Positions 35,327-46,822 of a stretch of DNA of 64,000 nucleotides are shown piece by piece; the stretch's first letter is position 1; each line of letters starts with the position of its first letter. The notes beneath the pieces were generated by a model that did no database searches, was not told the DNA's origin, and saw only the letters and a program-made list of their open reading frames with translations. Origin of the DNA: Spirodela intermedia (Eukaryota; Streptophyta; Magnoliopsida; Alismatales; Araceae); NCBI GenBank assembly GCA_902729315.2, contig LR746264.1:7533878-7597877 (forward strand), read 5' to 3'. A program made the translations under genes and the position numbers.

Positions 35327-38300
35327 ATGGAGGAGAGCGACGTGGAATTGTTGTGCAAGACGCTGCAGGCTGAACGCACAAGGACGATATTTGAAAATAT
35401 CCGAGAAGACCTCGGCTACCAGATCCACCGTCATCGTCCCCGACAGTGGTTTGGTTTTGCGACATCTTTAATTACTGTATCAACGCCGTCGATCAGGTTG
35501 TCAACAAAGAACTCCATCTTGACACCAAGGTTGCTATCTCCTGCAACTGATTTAGGTGCTTTCCTTTGACATTAAGGAGAATAAACGGGGACTTTTACTC
35601 CCTCTCGCGTTGAATGATCATATGTTTCTTCTTGACTTCCCATCAGTGATTAGAATGTATAAAATGGCATTCTTACTTGATTCTGCATTCTGCTTGTGAG
35701 TGGTCACTATTTCATCAGTCAGTCTCTCAGAAGTAAACGAGCTAAGAAGTTTTCTGCTGAAATTTTTATCCATATATTTTGGATTAAATGGAGCAGATAC
35801 GTTGTGATTCTGACGATACTCGGGACTAAGCTTCAGAAAACATGGTATGGTCCGAAGTTAAATGTATTTCTTTCAAATGTGACGAGATGGAAAGTATCAA
35901 TGTTTTCCTATTTTCCTTGATTTTCACGCTGCTCTTCATTAATTTCCATTTCTTTCGATTCTTCCCAAATGGTTCACAATCGTTTCAATATGTCTGAAAC
36001 CATTCTCCAATATTTTGTAGTTGGGCTAACCTGAAAAATTATAGATTCTAAAATAAATAACGAGTTGCTGTCCATCACCGTTGAAACAGTAGGCGTGCAT
36101 TTGCCTTTAATGGTCTTTTCTTCGCGAGTAATTCAGTCAACGACAGAAGCAACATGATGATTTTTTTCAATTTTCCCAAAAAATCCCGTCCGAATATTGT
36201 AGCTATTCGTGTTGTCCGGTCAGTGCAAAAGGTTTTATTTCAGGGTGTGACTGCTTTAACCATAAAATATGTGTTTGCCTTTACCCTGATTCCATTTACT
36301 ACTATTTATACTGTAACACAATGTTTCAGATACTAACATTTCCTCTTTAGTAGTTACTGCTTCAGATATTCATTAAACTTTAGCATGGACTTGTGTGATA
36401 TGGTCAAGGTTTCGATGGGAATCTGGAGTTCAAAACGGAATTATGAAATCGACCCTGATCTGCAATATGCATTGTGTTCAATTCAGTCCCTGTCTCAAAC
36501 TGCATTGGATAAGCTGAAATGTCATGTTTTAACTCAAATTTCTCGGTTTTTTTAACTATCATGGAATAATAATTCTCCTGATCTTTCCTTGAATATTTTC
36601 CTCTTTTTCTAGTTTTCACGGCATTATTTTTTTTCCCTGCCTTTTTTCATCTTCTCTTGTTCAGAAAATTAGCCAATGAGTTTAGTTAGAGAAGTATAGG
36701 TTACCTAGAGAGGTCCTTACAATGATTCTGAGATTGGTAACTAAAGTAGGTGGGTTAGTAGACATGAGCTTGTTTTATTTGCTTTCTGGGAGTGAGACAT
36801 GATTGGTCCAATTTATCTTTATTTTCCTGAGATAATCTATATTCTTCTTCTCTTTTTCTGTGCTTTTCACATATTTGGCCTCCTACAGGAGTTCTATTTA
36901 TAGTCCTTTTTCCGTGCATCCCATTTTGACTCGGTTTTTCTGCTCTGCAAGTCTTTCCCTGGATATTATCCTTTCCGCGTATGGTCACCAGCTGACCCCT
37001 TTGCCTGGCATGGAATCAAAGAATCTCCGGTCTTTCATTTGCCAACATCCGTGACTATTTCTTGCGTGGTGCCCTATTGGCCACCTTCAGATTATTGATT
37101 CCTGCCCTTAATGGCATTCAGATTCTAATTACTGTTCTCCTTTTCTTATGTGCATGTTGCCGTCTGTATGTCTCCATTAGCCCAGAGAAAGTTCCTTGTC
37201 TGCTCACTATTTTTAACCTTAAAGGGCTCGAATTTTTATGTTTTTAGTTGATTGGTGAGCTTCTGATTTAATATGGCGAGGAAGATCAATCTTGTAAGGT
37301 AGATAATTCAGGACTATAGTAAGCTATTGACTAGATAATCTAAGAATATCACATTGGGAAGGGATACTCAGGAATTGATATTGAGGTGTTCAATTTTTGG
37401 AAATAGAGAAAAATTGGATCTCACTCTGAGCAATGGAAGGAAAAAAAAAAGAAATCTGTTTAGAAGAAAAAGAGCACAAAATAAGGAAAGTGGGAGTCAG
37501 GGGCTAATTAAATTACTGTGGAAAATCTATTGGCATCCGAAGGAAAAGATTGGGGAGGCATGGCCACTTAGTCACTGAGATGGAAAAGGGGAGGGGGGGA
37601 GAGTCCTATATCAATCAAGAGAAGAGATTTCAGTATAGTTGCGGACAGTATGTGAGCAACAAACACATGACTCGTAAATGAGTTATTGTCTTGTGTCCGT
37701 AGGGTTCAATGTCTGCCACTCACAAATTAGTCTAAGTCTTGGAGATCCCCCTTCTTTCATGACTGACATGGTGTTGATACGAGAGCAGTTTTTAAGGGTC
37801 TGTCTGCTTGTCAATGGGTCACGGAAAACCTGAATACCCACGTATTTGTGTCGGAAATGGGTGGCTCTGCAAGAATCTCAGATCGATGTCCTATGTTTCT
37901 TTGACACTGGTTCCATATAGGACTAGAACTCCCCTGTCTTACCCTGGGTGTGACGTATTATCCTTGAATATACTGAGTCCAGATGTTACTTTAATTGCTT
38001 CATTTTCAAGTTCCGCAAGTTTTAATCCAGCACTTCAAGTCAGAAAATTGAATAAAACATCAGATACGGAGTTAATTTCCTTTGGTGGAGATTCCCATGT
38101 AGTTAATTTCTTGGGGCGTAGGAGATAATTATCAAGTTTTTCCAATCTATAAATTTTCTTTTATTTTTTCGTTATAATCACGTTCATCTTTCGGACTAAA
38201 CTCGGACTCTGCTGAACATTCAGATCAGGTTTGCGACAAATATTTTCACTGTCTTTCCAATCAGCATTGTCAGATGAGAACGCAGCCATCCCACATGCAT

Positions 38301-39624
38301 CAAACTGGTTAACTATTGTTTCTTATCTTGGTCAAGGTTCACGCAAAGTGAGAATCCTGGTTTGCAAGCATGATCATTGTTCTTCTCTTTGTGCTTTATC
38401 TGGAGTCGTGAAAACTCATTGTTGGACCCAAAGTCACCCATAAACCTCTAGATCAGATCCATCTGTGGCATGGGAAGTCATAGATTTTGTCCACTTTACG
38501 ATTGTCTCTGTGCTTTGTAATAGATTTTGCGAGCTTTAATCTATAGGTATGCCGACCTCACATGGTTTTTAAAGCCAACTTGTTCTGTCTACAATACCAA
38601 TCCAGATGATCCTCTTCCTACCTGCGACTTTGTGGAATGTTTTGGCCATATTTGGAAACCCATTGGCATTTGAGATGATCATCCATTATGACAAAATTCC
38701 CCCTCTTCTGTATATTTCCGTGGTATCTATTACTCTCAGTTCATATGGAGGCGTTTGTTTCTCCATTCAACATCTTGGTGATACACGTTGATTCCACGAC
38801 CTGCCACTGACAAACTGATCACCGTCTTCCTGTGTCGTTTTTTTTTTTTAATCCAGCACACCGATGAGAATGCACCTAGGTTCAATTCATGTCGAAGTAC
38901 AGTCTGCTAACTGCGTGCATTTGGCTAGATGTCGGAAGCTTCTGTGAGCAGAAACCGTAGCACAACCATTGTCCCCGCTGGGAGCGCCGTGTGCCATGGC
39001 TGGGCAGCATGCAGGGACATTCTGAGCCAAATGAATGATGAACTTGATAGAATGGTAAGGTTTTCCCTTATGCGTACATAATTGACCACACTATCATCCA
39101 ATCCTCAGTTCTCATCTCCGCCTTGTTCTACTGGAACAGCAAAACTCTGCCCCTCCTGAGCATCGTCCTCGACTCTCTGACGAAGTTGGTTCTGGGTTTA
39201 TACGTAGTCACCATTCGGATTCTTCTCCCAGGTTCAACCTAAATGTCGATCGATCAGTTGTTCTCCTTCCGCAGGATGAGATCGGGGGTCACGGCGCTTC
39301 CAAGGTAATCAGAGCCGACCAGAAGAGGTTCTTCTTTGACTTAGGAGGAAACAGCAGGGGCCACATCGTCAGGATTTCCGAGGCACCATTCACGATGGGT
39401 GTCTCTGTTTTTCCTTGTTTATTCGACTCCAAGATCCGTTCTTCCCATTTGGGTTCGTCACTGATCTCTAATCTGGGCAGGTGGCCGAGTCCGACCGCTC
39501 TTCTATCATCCTACCCCTTTCCGGGATGCAGCAATTTCATGAGATGATCTGCTACTTCGTGGGGGTGACCAGAGAGCAGCTCAAAGCGGTGGCGAACAGC
39601 CGCACAAGTGTACGGATCTCCTGA
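35327..39624 (+). pseudogene. Decayed PUR-alpha (purine-rich-element-binding) gene copy
   Basis: PUR-alpha is a nuclear single-stranded DNA/RNA-binding protein with three PUR repeats. Here the start reads MEESDVELLCKTLQAE, but the next dozen or so codons of the first PUR repeat are missing (about 38 nt). After that the match continues in a second frame (GRYLKISEKTSATRSTVIVP). A second shift, explained by loss of one 5-nt GGTTT unit at about 35447-35457, moves it to a third frame (WFCDIFNYCINAVDQVVN). The following intron would be 26 nt (35530-35555), below any plausible minimum. Exon 2 (from 35556) loses the GRFLK end and its donor. Exons 3-5 (38929-39054, 39140-39382, 39481-39624) stay open and match well: SEASVSRNRSTTIVPAGS, SKVIRADQKRFFFDLGG and SDRSSIILPLSGMQQFHEM. 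The exon 4 donor is GC rather than GT. Retained introns mean a duplicated rather than a retroposed copy. Confidence 0.82.
35604..38928 (+). other. Long AT-rich intron of the PUR-alpha relic
   Basis: About 3.3 kb between the degenerate second exon and the well-preserved third exon. AT-rich, with T-rich runs and no frame resembling a known protein or transposase. It could hide a decayed insertion, but no terminal repeats were recognised by eye. Confidence 0.45.
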
Positions 39625-41408
39625 TGTTATCGGTTCTCGTTTCAGTGGGTCAGGTAACTCTGGGGTGCGGCGGCGCGCTCTCTTCCGTGAGCGGGTGGCG
39701 TTACCGAACGTCAGCTGCCATGCGTCTCATCTGCGGATTGAGTGAAAAATGACAGCATACTTTCTGATTCTGTCTGTTCCTCCCGATGTGTGTATACAGT
39801 GAATGAGTAAGTGAGAGAGAGAGAGAGAGAGAGAGATCTTTCTTCCCTCATCAGTGATAAGAAAGTAACCTTTTTGACGGAGTAAGCTTGTGATGACCCT
39901 AAATGTTATCACTTGCAAACGGGGACCTCCACCAGATCTGGTGGCGGGCGTCAGCGCCACTTGGGTGGCTGCCGCGCATGGAGGGCATCCATGCTCAGAA
40001 GATTCACGCCGAGTTGCCAGTTGGATGGCCACCGTCGACCCATGAGGTGTCCACGTGAAACGCCGAACTGCCAGTTGGCTGGGTCACGGCCCTTCACGCA
40101 GAAGGCCTCCATGTACAGAAGATTTGCGTCGCCCTGCTAAGGTCCCGGCGGAAAACCGACGCTTGTACCGCCGACCGCCAACGCCCTCCCGCCGTGTGGC
40201 TTGTCCGTTCCTACCGATGGGTTAACGGAAGCCTTCTTCGTCGCTTTCCGGCGGCTTGGCGGGATGTGAAGGTGGCGGAACTGCGACCGGAGGCACAATG
40301 AATCTCAAAGAACAGGCGGAGAGGACGCAGGGGATGTGGAGGTGGTGGCGGCAGCGGCGGCGGCAGTGGTGGTGACGGAGCGGGAAGCAGGAGCCAACCA
40401 CGCCCTCACCGGTTGGCGCAGTGCCGCGTCCCGCGCCGACAAGCAATGCCGGGGAATCTGTCAACCGGACGCCACAGATTCAACAAAATCTGCAGGTCCA
40501 CATCATCACAAGATCAATTCCGTTGAATTCTTCGAGAAGGATATACCGACTCCAATCACCGGCGCAAGCAAGCTCTGCCATCGTTCAGTCTGAACAGTGC
40601 TTATGGATTATGGCCGACAAGTCGGCGGAAATTAAGAAAGCCCTTGGATCTCTGCTAGAACAGTCAAATCAAATGCCAAACTTGAACACAATCGAGCCCT
40701 CCACAGACAAGACTCTTAGAGGGGCCGACGCAGAAGAGAGTGCGGCATGGTGGGTTGATCGCATGATAAGGAATTGATGCACAGTAGCAGTTCGATCTAC
40801 TGGGTTGACCGGCGAGACAGTCTTCATGAACCTCAGAGTCATGGATAAGCCGGCGAGTGTCAGGTCCCGCACTCTGTGGCTGACGGCACGAATGAGGACA
40901 CCGGCTACAGGCCACCGGCCGGCGCCGTCCACGGCGGAGCCACCTAATGAGACAGTCTCCCCAATATTCCATTGGGGCTACTGACTGTGTGATGACGTGT
41001 TGGAGCCCACCCGCACCCATAGAAATATCGCAGAAGACATACAGAGAACCAGAAACATAGCCACATGCAGTGGAGATAAGTCGAATGGAGCTTTCAGATC
41101 TTCTGAACCAGAAATACAAGTGGACTCCTCCAATTCCCCAATTTAAAAGGAATATGGCGGGTGAGGGGAGGGGAAGCTTTCAATACTCATCATCTACGGT
41201 GTCAGGGCTAATTATCCAAAAACCATAGCCTGTAAGACTAGATAGAACACACAGCATAACAAAGCCCTGATCCTCTCGCTCCATAGGGGGTCGTTTCCCC
41301 CACTGGGCCTTGAAGGAGGGGGGGAGGTACATCACCACTCCCAACTGCCCGGCCATTGAGTAATCTCTACGGATGCTGTACAGAGCGGAAGAAAAGCCGC
41401 CGGCTTGT
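39625..41408. other. Intergenic between PUR-alpha relic and thioredoxin gene
   Basis: About 1.8 kb with no recognised gene. It contains a GA run at about 39811-39836, imperfect direct repeats in 39985-40140 (two GCCAGTTGG-containing blocks and two CAGAAGATT-containing blocks), and a GGC/GGT-rich trinucleotide tract near 40330-40380. A plus-strand frame at 40421-40777 and its minus-strand counterpart match no family I know. Confidence 0.45.
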
Positions 41409-42978
41409 TCATCTCCATGCGGCGACGACGGGCTTCTCTGATGAGTCTTGGGCGGCGCCGGCGAAAGTGGGTTTTGGAGCAGGTGGCGGCGGTGGCGAGG
41501 CTTCCTTCACTAGCCCAGGAACAGGCTCCAGCTCCGGCTCCGATCTGCCCGTGTAGGTGAAGGAGAGATCCTTGTTTCCGGCCAGAGCCAGGAGTTCCGA
41601 CTCCTCCAGCCCCTTCGCAGGCCCAAGGCTGCATCTTTCGGTGCCGTGCTTCGCCATCGCATCCTTAAACTTCTTAATCTGAAAAATGAGAGCGTCCGAA
41701 GTCAAAACCCAGACACAGGAAGAAGAAAACTTTCCAAAAAGAGATTTTTAATCTTGAACCAGTTTCGGGAAATATATAATTGTTTCCGAAGGAGATATTG
41801 TCTGCAAACTGAAGCCCATCCCCGAAAAAAGAAAGAAATAAAACAACAATAACACGGGCAAGATCTGGGGACGATATTTTCCTTGCCTAAATCACGGATA
41901 CCCAAACATGGGAATCTGACCAGAACCCATGGCTGAACAGGGTTAAATTTCTAATCCGTTGAGAAAGAAACACAGGACAGGGCAGGGCAGGGCAGGGCAG
42001 GGAAGGGAAGGGAAGGGAAGGGAAGCTTACGGTGGCGTTGGTGCAGCTAAAGCTGCAGAGGCGTCCTTGAGCTCCCCTGTAGAACCTAAAAAAGGGGAGG
42101 ACGTGGACGTTCAAGCTATAGCACATAGATTTATGCTTCTCGTAGTTTATTTGGAGAAATTGAACGTCCGGATTCTTCTCTGCAAACTGGCAGATCTGCA
42201 GATACCAAAACAGATCAACAAGGGAATCTCGAATACGATCAAATCTGAAGAAATTGATGGCGTTTAACGAGTGCGTACCTTAGGATGGAGAGCTTTGCAG
42301 CCAGCACAGCCAGGAGAGAAGAAGTCTACGATCACAAGCTGGTTCCCAGCGTTCGTCAAGGAATCTACGAGATCCTGTGCTGAACTGATCTCCTTCATGT
42401 TAGGCTGGAGGCCCTTCTCCCACCACTTCATGGCCTTCCCGATGCTGAGGGTCATCTGCGACAACAAGGGAAGAATCAGAAACACCGATCAAATCTAATA
42501 GTAGAAATTCTTATGAGGGCTCCGATCGCATCTAAGGTTCTGATCGATTAAATTAATAAAGAGAGGAAGGGGGAAATAGACTGACCCCATAATAGTTGAT
42601 TTAAAAGCCCTAGATCGAAAGCAAGGCGGAAAAAAAAGAAGAAAACGAAGCACGGAGCGGGTTCTTCCTCCACAATAACATCAAAATAGAGCACCATAGA
42701 TTAGGGATTTTCGGATTTGAGGTCTGTAGTACCTGTACGGGTACAGCTGCTTGTTGGGAAGCTTTCGCGGGTTTCCCCCAGTTCTTCTTTTGGACCACCG
42801 CCGTCCCATGGAAGTCACAGCCAGAGGAGAACCTCAAAGACTCGACAGTCTGAGGCGACCGCCCGAAACAGAGGCCGGCGAGGCAGCGGTTGCCGTCGGC
42901 TCCCCCGCGAGACCCACAGATGGCTAACTGCCGCCCACACGATGACAGGAGGCTGCTCTTACCCAGCACATCAGACAT
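41409..42978 (-). CDS. Atypical Cys/His-rich thioredoxin, plastid (ACHT / thioredoxin-like 1 type)
   Basis: Four exons on the minus strand: 42978-42733, 42455-42279, 42195-42031 and 41678-41409, giving 285 residues. ACHT proteins are thylakoid-associated thioredoxins that transfer oxidising or reducing equivalents between 2-Cys peroxiredoxins and plastid targets such as ADP-glucose pyrophosphorylase. The first 80 or so residues are Ser/Gly/Arg-rich, as in transit peptides. The thioredoxin fold follows (about 92-215): KWWEKGLQPNM, QLVIVDFFSPGCAGCKALHPK with the redox pair C132 and C135, then VQFLQINYEKHKSMCYSL, the cis-Pro loop VHVLPFFRFYRG and CSFSCTNATIKKFKDA. The family-typical SPGCxGCKALHPK replaces the classical WCGPC. 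A Pro/Glu-rich tail ends the protein. The frame opens 15 codons upstream at a TTG only, so the ATG at 42978 is taken as the start. Confidence 0.92.
41980..42024. repeat. Pentanucleotide tandem repeat (GGGCA)4(GGGAA)5
   Basis: Nine perfect 5-bp units, each starting with GGG, sit six bases inside intron 3 of the thioredoxin gene, next to its 5' splice site. The strand shown is the template strand for that gene and could form a G-quadruplex. The pre-mRNA carries the complementary pyrimidine tract. Confidence 0.9.
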
Positions 42979-44649
42979 CTTCCCTCGACGATCAAATCCC
43001 TTTCTGCCGATTAGAGAGGACAACTCGCGAATCCCCTAGACACCGCGATCAGATCCCGAGAGCGTTTTCGAACTTTCAGACAATAGAACGGAGTGAGAGG
43101 AGTTGTCGTCGATAACAAGAACTCGGTGGGAGCTACTGCGCTATCCAAATGCCTTCTTATGGCAGACGCCTCTTTCTCTCTCTCTCTTTCTCTCTCTAGA
43201 AAAGTTACAAACTAATCCACAAAAAGTGTTGCCTTATCTACATTTTTTTGGGGATTATCTTATTTCCAGCCGTTGATCGACCGGCTTGTGGAGCCCATCT
43301 CCAGACAGACGGCGGATGCCAGGGCAACGCGGCCATCAGAGAAACGAGACGTTCGTGAAGCTTCTCTTCCCCCAGATAGCGACACGTGGCAAAAACCTAT
43401 CTCCTCCCTGTATCCCGAATCTCTGCAATATTTATTTTCAGAATTTACAAAAACTGACGGGTATTTTCCATAACAATTATTACTCCGTTTCCTCTACCAA
43501 AAAAAGGAAATAATACGTTGAAGAAAAAAAAAAAAAACCAGCGGACAACTGAAACGCGTATGTGGGCGTTGATCATTCGGACGTGTCTCCAGTTCTGTAG
43601 CTCGAATTGGCGGTGGAAAAAGTCAAATTGGCGGTGGAAAAGTCAAAATTCTGTTTTTCACCGACGGAGCAGGACGGAAGAGCAGAGGCGAAAAGTCCGC
43701 CATAAAACCCATTCTAGGCCAGTCCTATCCCAAGAATCATGGGAGTATTTGCAGTCAGCGTGAAAAATATCCCTAGGCAGCTTGCTGATGGGACGGTGTT
43801 TGATCGTGGGAGAAGACCGCATCGTGAGAGTACACGGTGAAGGACAACGTTACGATATCAGGGGCAAGTATGAGCAAGTTGTTCAAAGGTTGACCCTCCA
43901 AAATACGTTGACCTATAAAATAGGGCTCTTTGACCCAGACCATGTTTTGGGCTTCAATTGGGCCCCTCCGATTAGTAGCTTTCTTGCTTTCTCTCGCTGT
44001 CCAGACTTTCCTCCGGGCCATGTGAAAGGGCTATGTTCTGGGTTGCGAAGGCCAGAGGCCCGGCCCCGTTGACTATTTTTATATGGCCCACGACTTCCCT
44101 TGACTTCCGAATTTACGACTTACCGAAGCTACCGTTGAAACCGAGATTTACCCCTCGTCGCAGATATGCGAGCGAGGGGCACCCAAAGAATGACTCATTC
44201 TTGCGTGGAGCCTAAGAAAAGGATCTCAATGACTGGCAATACGGTCGTCGTCTTCTTCCCCCTGCTGTTGGACCGTTGCCATCTATCGCCGACTGTAACT
44301 TGAACGCTTCTAACAATGAGACGTGGAGAGAACAAAAGTCCCACACGTCCCTCCCTCTCTCTCTCTCTCTCTCTCAACCTTTTCCGGAAGAGCAGCCGGC
44401 ATGTTATCATACTTCCCGGTAAGGTAATCAATCGGCAGACCCGCCGGAGGATCGGAAGGCCCACAGGCTTATATTTAGGAGAATACCTTGAAGACGATTG
44501 ATGGGCGGAAATGTCAGGAAAACGGCACTGCTGCCATCTGTCGATCCTCCCAATATCGTCCCTCTTGTGCCAGACAGCTCGCTAAATCGTCATCCATGAA
44601 CGGTTTACTTCGAGAAATCGTCATCAAGCTCTAGGCTTCCGCTGCGCAA
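42979..44649. other. Intergenic upstream of the thioredoxin gene
   Basis: About 1.7 kb. It should contain the thioredoxin promoter in its first part. A CT run lies near 43170-43196 and another at 44353-44377. A 20-21 bp unit (AATTGGCGGTGGAAAA...) is tandemly doubled at 43605-43645. Several GGCCC motifs lie at 43957-44090. No gene recognised. Confidence 0.5.
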
Positions 44650-45045
44650 AATCTCCGACCTTCTCAAATTGCGACTGCCCGAATTTTCTCAACAAATTCA
44701 GAAACTTAATCGTCATCTCATTCGCTTATGTTTGAAGAAGGACTAATCTTCAGTACTAGGAGAATCTTATGGTTTCGTATGATATGGAACAGAAGCCTGT
44801 ACCATTTTAATTGTTTTTTGGCCTCTGTGGGTTGATCGGTCTTCCGCGCTTTTCAAACTGTGACTGCCCCAACTTTCTCGGCAAATCCGGAATCTTAATC
44901 GTCGTCTCATTCGCATACGTTTGAAGAAAGAATAATCTTATTACTAGGAGAATTTTTTGGTTTCGTATGACACGGAACAGAAGCGTGTACCATGTTACTT
45001 TTTTTTTTGGGCCTCTGTGGGTTGATCGACCTTCCGCGCTTCCTC
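44650..45045. repeat. Two-copy tandem duplication, about 190-bp unit
   Basis: Copy 1 runs roughly 44650-44845 and copy 2 roughly 44846-45045. Shared anchors keep a spacing of 188-190 bp: GACTGCCC at 44673 and 44862, TACTAGGAGAAT at 44754 and 44942, GCCTCTGTGGGTTGATCG at 44821 and 45011. The copies differ at scattered positions, so the duplication is not very recent. No coding frame is shared. Confidence 0.85.
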
Positions 45046-46761
45046 AGTTGCCCGTCGTGATGCTGCATGAGCGAAAAACGCATGTCTCATTGCATGGTTT
45101 TGATTTCCCGTGGAACTGCGTCGACTAGAGCTTGGCCAAACTCGACTCCTGTATTCGCCGGACGTTCTGCTTGCATAATAGATGTTTCGTAAGTTAATAT
45201 ATACATCTAAGTGAGCTACGAAAATGATTTGTTTTACACTTATGAGTTCACTAACTTTTTCGGGCACTCCCAAACCGAACCCGAGTCTCTGGGGATTTCT
45301 CGAAATGGTCTTTTGGCTGAACTCCGGGCCTTCCAGAGCTCAGTTCAGGCCCATTCTATAATAGGCCTCAGGGCAGGCCGTGCGATTAGAAAACAGGCCT
45401 TTTTCTTCCTATCAAGTCTAGATTTTGAGTTCAATGTTCAGGGGTAATATAGGCTTACCCCGCTTACGAAATTCCTTCAAAAGTATGAAGCAGGATTCAT
45501 AACGTATCACAATCATTCAAAGACTTTGATAATTTTCAGAGAAATAATTGAACTAATCACGGTGTAAGCTCATCAAACAGTTTCGATCTGGAAGAATGTG
45601 GCATTGGGTCAATGACTTTATTGGCAGATAGAACGTGGACTTTATTGGCAGATAGTTTATCTTCATAGTGTAGATGGAGGCTCTTTTTTGGATAACTGTT
45701 TAGTTAATGATCGTATTAAACTAAACCAGCGTCTCCGCCTAGAATCTTCACGTCTTCGCAACGTATCCCATATAAAATTGTAGATGCTTCCTCTTAAGAT
45801 CTGGGAGATGTTGTTTCAACTTGCCAATACTGTTCCAGCGAATGTTCTCTGAACGCGCGGATTTACGCGTTGTGACCGAATATTCCACGCTAAGGAGAAA
45901 GGCTAAATATATGAAGGCCGGTACTGTTACCTCTGCGCTGGTGACTACGACTGAAGAATTCGATATCTAAGTGATTAGGAGTGTCAACGAGGCAACTCAG
46001 GCCACGTCTTGTCAAGCTCCCTCAGATTGGGTTGTCCTTTACAAGGTCCAGGTCAGACTCATGCAAGGGCTCCAGGTCAGACCTATTCAAGGGTATCTTG
46101 GGGGGAGGGGATGGGAGAGGGAGAAACAGAGAGAGAGGAAGAGAGAGAGAGAGTGGCTTTCACTCATGTAGGACCCAATGTCTGGAGGGCACATATCAGC
46201 CTTTCAGGCCGGGCATTATCAAACTCTTGCGTTGGTTCGGATGAAAACCAAACTGGGTTACTCCAAGAAAATTAATTTTCCGCCTTAGTTATGAGATCGA
46301 AACTTGCAGAAGTTCGAGTTACGATACGTTTCCTTCTTGTTTATATGAATAATAATATGATTGGAACGGAAAAATTAAATTCCTTTATTTTTGGAAACCT
46401 TCGGGCCATTTCTATTTTCCTCAGGATACTGCAACGTCGAATTAATTCCTTACAAGCAGTACAATAGCTTCTCCTTTCTTCCTAAGGACATCGTTTGGAA
46501 GAAGCCCTTGTTAACAAAATGAAACACAGATCGTGCAGGGCCTGCCAGACGATTTGGGGTGGGCTACCTGTCTTTCCGTCTGAGAACCCGACGACTGAAA
46601 GGCTACGACCAAACTGTACAACTGGTGTAAATGATTCTAGCCTTTTTGCGGCTGGTAAATGCTTTGCTCTTGGCATTATCCGACTGCCTGTCTCATCAGA
46701 AAGTCAGCAATGGTATATTCCCATAATTTGGAGTTACGTTGAGCCCTCAAAACCTGTTTCA
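45046..46761. other. Intergenic, no gene seen
   Basis: About 1.7 kb. A GA-rich tract lies at 46117-46153. A set of AGGCC-containing blocks lies at 45325-45400. Open frames begin at non-ATG codons or have no recognisable domain. Confidence 0.45.
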
Positions 46762-46822
46762 CATATATCGTTGACTTTCCCCATGGATCGTTGACGTTTT
46801 CCCATATATCGTTGACTTTTCC
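46762..46822. repeat. Three tandem 20-21 bp units, each with a TTGAC core
   Basis: Units start at about 46762, 46782 and 46803. Each contains ATCGTTGAC followed by a T/C tract. TTGAC is the core of the W-box bound by WRKY factors; two of the three units read TTGACT and one TTGACG. No gene was found adjacent to use them. Confidence 0.7.

Noticed and set aside
39985-40140. CRISPR-like or satellite array from repeated GCCAGTTGG and CAGAAGATT words
   Set aside because: There are only two copies of each, with unequal spacing (about 55 and 124 bp), so no regular array exists; CRISPR is also not expected in a plant nuclear genome.
46117-46153. GA tract as part of a coding frame (Arg/Glu-rich peptide)
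   Set aside because: Arg-Glu repeats here are only translation of a GA microsatellite. The same applies to Leu-Ser repeats at 61683-61998.
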